Positions 14,675 through 20,684 of a DNA stretch of 25,571 nt are shown here, piece by piece. Each line of letters opens with the position of its first letter. Position 1 is the stretch's first letter. The translations under genes and the position numbers were made by a program. This stretch comes from AL-N1 sp039178835 (GTDB lineage Bacteria; Chloroflexota; Chloroflexia; Chloroflexales; Roseiflexaceae), in NCBI GenBank assembly GCA_039178835.1, contig JBCDFA010000069.1:1-25571 (forward strand), in the 5' to 3' direction. Under the pieces are notes generated by a model. The model was not told the origin of the DNA. It saw only the letters and a list, made by a program, of their open reading frames with translations, and searched no databases.

Positions 14675-14703
14675 AGTATAAACAAAAAATGCAAAAATGT
14701 CAA
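14675..14703 (-). promoter_or_regulatory. Sigma70-type promoter of the solute-binding lipoprotein unit
   Basis: On the minus strand, a perfect TTGACA (14703-14698) and TATACT (14680-14675) are separated by 17 bp. It begins 20 bp after the stop of the upstream regulator gene. The first good start codon is at 14435, leaving a leader of about 230 nt with no other gene in it. No TGTACA box like those at the regulator promoter is present here. Confidence 0.8.
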
Positions 14704-14722
14704 ATAGTGTAGAGTGGTGAAA

Positions 14723-15835
14723 TTACGATGCTGGTGGGCAGGTGGAGTCGCGTATAACTAGTTGAGTTGGTAACATTACACGACGTTTTGATGTCGCTGT
14801 GCCCCTAAGCTGTTCTATGAGCATAGCAGCAGCCTGTTGACCTATTTCATAGCGTGGCTGCGCAACTGTCGTTAATGGTACTGGTAGGTGTTGTGTCAGA
14901 GGGAGATTATCGAATCCAATGAGGGATAAGTCTTCTGGGATACGAACACTTCGTGCTAGTAAATGCCGCATGATAGTACATGCAATGTAATCGTTGATAC
15001 AGAAAAGTGCGGTTGGGCGTTCACGAACCGTGAGCAGATGATCAATTAAAGCCAACTCTTTTTCCAGGGGGGTGAGGTTATTGTTCTCTGACCAGTTAGT
15101 AAATCGGGGGATATGTATGGGTGACAAAGGGAGTATACATGCATCACGTAAGGCTTGCTCATAGCCATCAATACGCTCTACGATACTGCTTGGACGATTT
15201 GGTTGGGTGATGCAGGCAATGCGGTGATGCCCCATCTCCAGGAGGTACTGTACTGCAAGGTATGCACCGCCACGGTTGTCTACCACAACTGAGTCAGCTG
15301 TTACCCCAGATACGTTGCGATCCACAATGACAAGTGGTAGATCGGGAGGGATATGTTGGGTGAGGAATGTTGACTCCTCTTCGTCTGCCGTTGGAAAGAG
15401 AATCAAACCTTGAATACCTTCACGAAGCCATGTAGTGATGTAATGTTGCTCAAGCTCCAGATTATCTTCAGAATGACCAAAAACGACGCTGCAATTATTA
15501 TCGCGGAGCGTGTAATCAACCCCACGCAGAATCTCAGTGCTGAGGGGGTCTTGGAGGTGTGGAATAATGACACCGATCAACGTAGTTGGGGGGGGGCACT
15601 CCAAAGGCGTTACAAAGGTACCGCGTCCGCGGGTACGTTCCAAAAGCCCCTGGTGCACCAACAGATCCAACGCCTGCCTTATCGTTCCCCGGCTCACGTT
15701 AAACTGTTCTGCCAGATCAATCTCAGGAGCCAGTTGATCATTGGCTTTGAGTAAGCCCGTTTCTATCTGCTGACGAAAATGATTTGCCAGTTGCTGATAG
15801 CGTGGTTGGTTTGCGTTTTGGCTTGACTGGGGCAT
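14723..15835 (-). CDS. AraR-like transcriptional regulator (GntR HTH + LacI/GalR sensor domain)
   Basis: The 370-aa protein joins an N-terminal GntR winged helix (about 11-76: LAEQFNVSRGTIRQALDLL, then ERTRGRGTFV) to a LacI/GalR-type periplasmic-binding-like sensor domain (about 86-365: LIGVIIPHLQDPLSTEILRG, GLILFPT, PTALFCINDYIA, LSLIGFDNLP). This is the layout of Bacillus AraR, usually a sugar-responsive repressor. The effector here is unknown. The linker (residues 80-83) is encoded over a run of nine C. No strong Shine-Dalgarno precedes the ATG. Its own promoter contains two TGTACA boxes, which suggests autorepression. It lies directly upstream of the solute-binding lipoprotein unit on the same strand, so control of sugar capture is a reasonable guess. 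Confidence 0.93.
   Translation of the reverse strand: MPQSSQNANQPRYQQLANHFRQQIETGLLKANDQLAPEIDLAEQFNVSRGTIRQALDLLVHQGLLERTRGRGTFVTPLECPPPTTLIGVIIPHLQDPLSTEILRGVDYTLRDNNCSVVFGHSEDNLELEQHYITTWLREGIQGLILFPTADEEESTFLTQHIPPDLPLVIVDRNVSGVTADSVVVDNRGGAYLAVQYLLEMGHHRIACITQPNRPSSIVERIDGYEQALRDACILPLSPIHIPRFTNWSENNNLTPLEKELALIDHLLTVRERPTALFCINDYIACTIMRHLLARSVRIPEDLSLIGFDNLPLTQHLPVPLTTVAQPRYEIGQQAAAMLIEQLRGTATSKRRVMLPTQLVIRDSTCPPAS
15588..15596. repeat. Nine-base G/C homopolymer inside the regulator gene
   Basis: Nine consecutive G on the plus strand (C on the coding strand) encode C80-P81-P82-P83, in the linker between the DNA-binding and sensor domains. Slippage by one base would leave only the GntR domain. 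Confidence 0.9.
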
Positions 15836-15876
15836 ATGTTTTCGCTAACTATCAATCTATTATGGGGACTGTGCAA

Positions 15877-15905
15877 ATAGTAATCTTCAAATGTACATTT
15901 GTCAA
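15877..15905 (-). promoter_or_regulatory. Promoter of the AraR-like regulator
   Basis: On the minus strand, TTGACA (15905-15900) and TACTAT (15882-15877) are separated by 17 bp. This puts the start about 35 nt before the ATG at 15835. The spacer holds the palindrome AAATGTACATTT. Confidence 0.75.
15889..15900. promoter_or_regulatory. Putative operator 1 (perfect palindrome around TGTACA)
   Basis: AAATGTACATTT is a perfect 12-bp palindrome lying between the -35 and -10 boxes of the regulator gene. TTGTAC-type half sites are known for AraR, which fits the domain layout of the adjacent regulator. Autorepression is inferred. Confidence 0.6.
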
Positions 15906-15908
15906 ATA

Positions 15909-15922
15909 AAGCTGTACATTTA
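15909..15922. promoter_or_regulatory. Putative operator 2 (TGTACA box upstream of -35)
   Basis: A second TGTACA (15913-15918, followed by TTTAA) lies exactly 21 bp from the first. That is about two helical turns, so both boxes face the same side of the DNA and could be bound cooperatively. The left arm is less conserved. Confidence 0.5.
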
Positions 15923-15950
15923 ATGAGTGTTACATGATTGTCGTATATAT

Positions 15951-15987
15951 AAAAGCGCACTCCCTTTTCAAGCAGAGTGCGCTTTTT
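15951..15987 (-). terminator. Strong rho-independent terminator after the foldase gene
   Basis: AAAAGCGCACTC and GAGTGCGCTTTT form a 12-bp stem around a 12-nt loop, with A-runs and T-runs on the two sides, so it can terminate on both strands. On the minus strand it closes the lepA-foldase unit just upstream of the regulator promoter. Confidence 0.9.
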
Positions 15988-16025
15988 GAACAAGAATAGA
16001 GGCCTAGACCACAGTGATATTATAT

Positions 16026-17138
16026 TTACTCGCCCTCTTCCTCAGATGGCGCCTCTTCACTACCTTCTTCAACTGGTGCTTCTTCACTACCCTCGTCAGC
16101 CGGTGCTTCTGGCTCGGCATTAGGGTCTTCTGGCGCTACCTCGCCTGGGTCAACCTCAAATGGTGCCGCTGTTGGATACTCAGGTACTTCGAGTAAGCCT
16201 TCTTCCTCAGCCCTTGTGCGTTCTTCTTCGATCAACTCTTGCACCGCCTGCTGACGACGGAAGCCAATCTCCTGCTGCACACGCTGCTCGATTACAAAGG
16301 GAACTTCCTCTTCGGGTATGGCTGGGCCTGTACGCCGATCAATGACTCGAATAATATGGAAACCAAATTGTGTTTGGACTGGCTCAGCAGTTGTTTCACC
16401 TGGCTCTAACTCTTCAAAGATGGCAGTCTCAAATTCGGGAACTAGCTGACCGCGTGGAGTATAGCCCAGGTCACCACCGTTTTGTGCGGCGCTTGGGTCA
16501 GTAGATACTTCACGCGCAAGTTCTTCAAAGTCCTCGCCATCATCGAGGCGTTGTAGCACTTCTTCTGCTGCTTCTTCGGTTTCTACCAGAATGTGTGCTG
16601 ACTGAACCTCATCAACCTCCTCACTTGCTTGTTGCTGGACCTCTTCTGTCACTTCGGCTTGGACCGTTTCACTGGTAACCAGTGTCTCACCAATCTTTTC
16701 CTGTGCCACAAGTGATGACACAAACTGCCGGAATCCGGTTGACTCAGCACTATCAAAGCCCAACTGCCCGGTAACTGCATCATCAAGTGTGGTACCACTC
16801 TGCTCGATACCTGCACGGAATTCCTCAATTTGCTCGTCAACTTCCTCATCGGCAACTTCAACACCGCGATCCTGGGCTATTTTAAGAGTCAGATTTTGCT
16901 GGATGAAGAGTTCAACCAATTGTTGCTCAATCTGTTGATCATCTGGTAGGGGTGGTGCGCCCTGCGCTCCTTCTGCTTGTTCTTCGAAGCTTGCTTTGAT
17001 TAGCCCTATTCGCTCATCAAGCTCTGTTTGTGTCAAGGTCACATTGTCGAACCGCGCCACGGCAGTTCCTGCGGGAGAGCCACAAGCGGCTATTAATAGG
17101 ACGATAAGCGAAGCTGCGATCCATTGTCGTAAGTGCAC
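16026..17138 (-). CDS. Parvulin-type peptidyl-prolyl isomerase lipoprotein (PrsA/SurA-like foldase)
   Basis: The start is GTG 17138, since AAGGAG (17150-17145) lies 6 nt before it; the frame is open to an ATG at 17174 without a site. The 370-aa product has a signal peptide ending LLIAAC with lipid-attachment C19. A SurA-N-like helical region follows (about 30-165), then a parvulin domain (about 176-268) with AHILV, GGDLGY and FGFHIIRV, including the conserved H182 and H261. The C-terminus is a very acidic tail with repeated GSEEAP. It should help secreted proteins fold outside the membrane by proline isomerisation. It lies 56 bp after lepA on the same strand and probably shares its transcript, ending at the hairpin 15951-15987. 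Confidence 0.92.
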   Translation of the reverse strand: MHLRQWIAASLIVLLIAACGSPAGTAVARFDNVTLTQTELDERIGLIKASFEEQAEGAQGAPPLPDDQQIEQQLVELFIQQNLTLKIAQDRGVEVADEEVDEQIEEFRAGIEQSGTTLDDAVTGQLGFDSAESTGFRQFVSSLVAQEKIGETLVTSETVQAEVTEEVQQQASEEVDEVQSAHILVETEEAAEEVLQRLDDGEDFEELAREVSTDPSAAQNGGDLGYTPRGQLVPEFETAIFEELEPGETTAEPVQTQFGFHIIRVIDRRTGPAIPEEEVPFVIEQRVQQEIGFRRQQAVQELIEEERTRAEEEGLLEVPEYPTAAPFEVDPGEVAPEDPNAEPEAPADEGSEEAPVEEGSEEAPSEEEGE

Positions 17139-17144
17139 AAATAA

Positions 17145-17150
17145 CTCCTT
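17145..17150 (-). promoter_or_regulatory. Ribosome binding site fixing the foldase GTG start
   Basis: AAGGAG on the minus strand, 6 nt before GTG 17138. It selects this start over the ATG at 17174. Confidence 0.8.
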
Positions 17151-17194
17151 AATGTGGTGCTTATCACCAAGCAAGATCTCCTGATTGGTGTTGT

Positions 17195-19015
17195 CTAGCG
17201 CGTACTTCCTTTACTATCATTTAGACTGAGGACAGCCATAAATGCTTCTTGTGGAATCTCAACGCTACCAACCATCTTCATCCGTTTCTTTCCCTCCGCT
17301 TGTTTGGCCAGTAGCTTTTTCTTCCGTGTTACATCGCCGCCATAACACTTTGCCAAAACATCTTTCCGTAGTGCACGAATGGTTTCCCGTGCAATTACTT
17401 TTGAGCCAATGGCGGCCTGAATGGGAACCTCAAACATCTGACGAGGAATGAGTTTGCGAAGTTGTTCGGTGAGTGCTCGTCCTTGATGGTATGCAAAGTC
17501 GCGGTGCACAATCAACGAGAGTGCATCGACAGGGGTCCCATTGACTAACACATCTAGTTTCACCAAATCAGATACCTGATAACCATCGAGATTGTAATCA
17601 AGTGAAGCATATCCTTGGGTCCGACTCTTGAGTTGGTCATAAAAGTCGACCACAATCTCTCCAAGTGGTATGTGATATTTCATCAATACGCGTTGGGGGT
17701 CAAGATACTCCATGGTTTCGAACATGCCGCGTTTTCCTGTCACCAGATCCATGATCGTTCCAATATAGCGAGTCGGCACAATAATACTGATCTGCATTAT
17801 TGGCTCTTCGATGCTATCGATGAGTCCTGGTTCGGGCATCTCAGATGGGTTGTCTACGGCAATGATGTCACCATCTGTTTTGAGGACTTGATACTCCACG
17901 CTTGGTGCGGTGATTACGAGATCAAGATCGTATTCGCGTTCAAGACGTTCGCGCACAATTTCCATGTGAAGTAAGCCCAGAAAACCACAACGGAAACCAA
18001 AACCAAGGGCCGCCGATGTTTCTGGGAGAAATGACAGTGCCGCATCATTCAGTTTGAGTTTTTCCAGGGCTTCGCGCAACTCGGTGTAGGCATTTGATTC
18101 AACTGGATAGAGACCTGCAAACACCATTGGTTTGGCTGCGCGGTATCCTGGTAACGGCTCTTTGGCGCTTTGTGTGGCGACGGTAATTGTGTCACCAACT
18201 TGACACTCATCAACGCTCTTGAGACCAGTGGCAATATACCCCACCTCACCAGTGCTTAACATAGGTAGCGGTGTCATCACTGGTCGAAAGGCCCCCAGTT
18301 CGAGCATCTCTGCTTTCGTTTGCGTTCCCATCATCATCACGCGATCACCATTATTGATCAATCCTTCGACAACGCGCACATACGCGACTACGCCTTTGTA
18401 GGGATCATAGTGGGAGTCAAAGATGAGGGCACGCGCTGCCTTGTCTGATGACTCACCAGGTGGTGGGATGCGCTCAACGACCGCTTCCAGGATTTCACGA
18501 ACACCACGACCTTCCTTTGCAGATGCAAAGATAATCTCTTCGCGGGCAATTCCAATCACATTTTCGATCTCTTCGGCAACAAATTCTGGCTGTGCACCTG
18601 GAAGATCAATCTTATTGATGACAGGAATAATAGTTAGATCGTTTTCGAGTGCCAGATAAACGTTTGCAAGTGTCTGGGCCTCGATACCCTGAGCGGCATC
18701 GACAACGAGAATAGCGCCTTCACATGCGGCAAGAGCGCGGGATACCTCATAGGTGAAATCGACATGACCGGGACAGTCGATCAGGTTAAATTGATAGGTC
18801 TGACTATCGGCAGCCTGAAAGTCCATCCGGACTGCCTTTGCTTTAATAGTGATCCCTTTTTCGCGTTCGAGATCCATAGCATCAAGTAACTGTTCACGCC
18901 GCTCACGCTCACTGATCGTGCCAGTAATCTCTAGAAAGCGATCAGACAGGGTCGTTTTTCCATGATCGATATGTGCAATAATTGAAAAATTACGAATCAA
19001 GCGCTGTTCCCACAT
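17195..19015 (-). CDS. lepA: Elongation factor 4 (LepA), ribosome back-translocase GTPase
   Basis: This 606-aa protein is of normal LepA length. The GTPase core shows AHIDHGKTT (14-22), the effector loop with EKGITIKAKAV, DCPGH and NKIDLPG. Beyond the EF-G-like domains is the LepA-specific C-terminal region with SLDYNLDGYQ, FAYHQGRALTEQL and KCYGGDVTRKKKLLAKQAEG. LepA acts on stalled or mis-translocated 70S ribosomes and affects translation initiation; it is among the most conserved bacterial proteins. GAGG lies 9 nt before the ATG. A divergent promoter at 19166-19194 gives a leader of about 140 nt. The foldase gene follows 56 bp downstream. Confidence 0.98.
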   Translation of the reverse strand: MWEQRLIRNFSIIAHIDHGKTTLSDRFLEITGTISERERREQLLDAMDLEREKGITIKAKAVRMDFQAADSQTYQFNLIDCPGHVDFTYEVSRALAACEGAILVVDAAQGIEAQTLANVYLALENDLTIIPVINKIDLPGAQPEFVAEEIENVIGIAREEIIFASAKEGRGVREILEAVVERIPPPGESSDKAARALIFDSHYDPYKGVVAYVRVVEGLINNGDRVMMMGTQTKAEMLELGAFRPVMTPLPMLSTGEVGYIATGLKSVDECQVGDTITVATQSAKEPLPGYRAAKPMVFAGLYPVESNAYTELREALEKLKLNDAALSFLPETSAALGFGFRCGFLGLLHMEIVRERLEREYDLDLVITAPSVEYQVLKTDGDIIAVDNPSEMPEPGLIDSIEEPIMQISIIVPTRYIGTIMDLVTGKRGMFETMEYLDPQRVLMKYHIPLGEIVVDFYDQLKSRTQGYASLDYNLDGYQVSDLVKLDVLVNGTPVDALSLIVHRDFAYHQGRALTEQLRKLIPRQMFEVPIQAAIGSKVIARETIRALRKDVLAKCYGGDVTRKKKLLAKQAEGKKRMKMVGSVEIPQEAFMAVLSLNDSKGSTR

Positions 19016-19165
19016 GGGTGTATGCCTCGTATTACCACGTTGAATAATGTCTAAATTTAACTCGGATTTAATACAGATTTAGCATCAACTAACTACTATA
19101 GAAGCCTGTTACATTTAGGCGGGTCTATTTTAGTCTATCTAAACATATGTATGCATTCCTGCGGC

Positions 19166-19194
19166 AGTATATCAGACGTAGACTTGGTTGGCAA
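19166..19194 (-). promoter_or_regulatory. lepA promoter with extended -10
   Basis: On the minus strand, TTGCCA (19194-19189; 5 of 6 matches to TTGACA), a 17-bp spacer and TATACT (19171-19166), preceded by TGA to form an extended -10. It is back-to-back with the phoU promoter. Confidence 0.65.
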
Positions 19195-19199
19195 AGCCG

Positions 19200-19228
19200 T
19201 TGACGCTACTTATACACCATGATATTAT
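19200..19228 (+). promoter_or_regulatory. phoU promoter
   Basis: TTGACG (19200-19205), a 17-bp spacer and TATTAT (19223-19228). Transcription would start near 19235, downstream of the ATG codons at 19188 and 19227, which supports the phoU start at 19332. Its -35 lies 5 bp from the -35 of the lepA promoter. Confidence 0.7.
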
Positions 19229-19331
19229 GAGCCAATTATCCTTCTTCTATCGCCATACCACGCTAGTCCGAAGCTACATTCTTGGGATGTGGCAACTGCG
19301 AATACGTGACTTTGGTATGAAGGATCTTGCC

Positions 19332-19991
19332 ATGCGAAGTCATTACATACGTCAATTACAATCTGTTAACGTCGATCTTTTACGGATGGGCAGCCGTGTT
19401 GAGCATGCCTTAGCTCATTCAATGCGCGCCCTGTCAGAATGGGACAGTAGACGTGCCCAACAGGTCATTCAGGAAGATCGTGAGATCGATGAGGCGCGTA
19501 CTGCTATTGAAGAAACCGTTCTGGAAATTCTAGCCACTCAACAGCCCGTAGTAGGAGCAGATCTACGTACACTTAATGCGACGATAGCTATTGCTGGAGA
19601 GTTGGAGCGTGCTGGTGATTATGCTAAAGGTATCTCTAAGCGCGTTATTCGCTCCTTACAAGCACCTGTACTGATCGAGACACCAGGGAAGCTCTTTCGT
19701 ATGGGTGAGTTGGCGCAACAAATGCTTCATACTTGCCTTGATGCTTTCGTGCGAGTTGATGTTGATATGGCACGCTCTTTAGCTATCGAGGATGAGTTGG
19801 TTGATGAGCTTGAGGACGAAGTTACCGCTACATTGCTTGATGTTGCGCGTAGTGAGACCCATACATTAGATAGTGTCATCAACCTGTTAGATATTGCTCA
19901 CACCCTTGAACGATTGGCAGATCGATCAACGAACATTGCAGAACGGGTCATCTTCATTGCGACCAATCACGCAGAGGAACTCAATAGTTGA
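19332..19991 (+). CDS. phoU: PhoU-family phosphate signalling regulator
   Basis: I choose the ATG at 19332 (219 aa): AAGGA lies 7 nt upstream, MRSHYIRQLQSVNVDLLRMG is the usual PhoU opening, and a promoter lies inside the longer open frame that starts at 19188. The protein is two three-helix PhoU repeats. The metal-binding-type acidic motifs are visible as ELERAGDYAKGI (first repeat) and TLERLADRSTNIAERV (second repeat). PhoU links the Pst phosphate transporter to the PhoR kinase and limits phosphate uptake. No pst or phoBR gene is in this window, so the partner is elsewhere. The acylphosphatase gene follows 105 bp downstream. Confidence 0.93.
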   Translation: MRSHYIRQLQSVNVDLLRMGSRVEHALAHSMRALSEWDSRRAQQVIQEDREIDEARTAIEETVLEILATQQPVVGADLRTLNATIAIAGELERAGDYAKGISKRVIRSLQAPVLIETPGKLFRMGELAQQMLHTCLDAFVRVDVDMARSLAIEDELVDELEDEVTATLLDVARSETHTLDSVINLLDIAHTLERLADRSTNIAERVIFIATNHAEELNS

Positions 19992-20096
19992 AGCCATCTG
20001 AAGATCAATGGAGTGAAATAAGTTAGGAAGAAAGGCTAGGATACCCTGTCTCGCTCAGTTCATAAATCGTCGGATGCCGCACATGCGCGTGTTCGT

Positions 20097-20363
20097 GTGC
20101 ATGTAAGTGGGCGTGTCCAGGGTGTCCAGGGTGTCCATTTTCGCGTTGCTACCCGGGAGCAGGCGCGTGCTCATGGTGTATGTGGATGGGTGCGTAACCT
20201 TGATGATGGTCGTGTCGAAGCAGTCTTCAAAGGTGATCGTTCAGCTGTGCAACACGTTGTAAGCTGGTGCTATCGCGGTCCATCATTTGCCCATGTGGAT
20301 CATGTTGATCTCCAATGGGAACAACCCACTGGTCAAGAAAAGCCATTTTTTGTTGTCTGGTAG
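20097..20363 (+). CDS. acyP: Acylphosphatase with a duplicated segment in the active-site loop
   Basis: The frame from GTG 20097 gives 88 aa with the acylphosphatase signature: GRVQGV...HFR, then GWVRNLDDGRVEAVFKG. The catalytic residues R16 (HFR) and N34 (WVRN) are present. The enzyme hydrolyses acyl phosphates in the cytosol. The normal loop GRVQGVxFR reads GRVQGVQGVHFR, three residues longer, from a 9-bp duplication; this loop binds the phosphate, so activity is uncertain. The start is also uncertain: GTG 20097 cuts the first beta strand short, while the frame is open back to 20040 with residues ARVRVHVSG that fit the family and AAAGG 9 nt before a CTG at 20046. It lies 105 bp after phoU, same strand. 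Confidence 0.82.
   Translation: MHVSGRVQGVQGVHFRVATREQARAHGVCGWVRNLDDGRVEAVFKGDRSAVQHVVSWCYRGPSFAHVDHVDLQWEQPTGQEKPFFVVW
20115..20137 (+). repeat. 9-bp tandem duplication in acyP
   Basis: GTCCAGGGT occurs twice in tandem and is followed by GTCCA. It adds three codons to the phosphate-binding loop. Confidence 0.9.
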
Positions 20364-20684
20364 CGGGTAAAAACGATGTTTTGTCGTTGTCCTGTTACTT
20401 TACCTCATTTCATTGTACTTCTCTGGTATTGTCCCTCATTTTTTTCTGTGTACTTCTTTAGATGAATGTTTTTACACTGTACAGCATTTCATAATCAGTA
20501 TATACTAGTTCCGTTGGTGGATATTTCATCCTAGCTGTATAGAACAATAACATCGAGTATCATATCCCTACTGTTTATAGTGTTAGTAAAAACGCTGTTT
20601 AGAACTAGCTTGATATAGTAGTCTGATGTTGGGACTATACTGTGTATGTATAGTGTCATTGCAACCTAGATACGTAGCAATTGT
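20364..20684 (+). other. Intergenic region before the hybrid kinase
   Basis: About 320 AT-rich bp without a gene. Near its end is a TATACT (20636-20641) whose nearest -35 candidate, TTGATA (20610-20615), is 20 bp away, too far for a normal promoter. The stem AACGA/TCGTT just after acyP has a T-run only on the minus strand. Confidence 0.45.
20634..20654. promoter_or_regulatory. Inverted repeat upstream of the hybrid kinase (possible operator)
   Basis: ACTATAC-N7-GTATAGT is a perfect 7-bp inverted repeat with a centre-to-centre spacing of 14 bp. It overlaps the only -10-like box before the kinase ATG at 20685. The binding protein is unknown. Confidence 0.4.

Noticed and set aside
19188..19331. 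Longer N-terminus for PhoU
   Set aside because: A promoter (19200-19228) lies inside it, and the PhoU family begins at the MRSHYIRQL methionine, which has a good ribosome binding site.
20074..20103. ATG at 20074 as the acylphosphatase start
   Set aside because: It is in a different frame and meets a stop after ten codons. It would need a frameshift that I cannot demonstrate.
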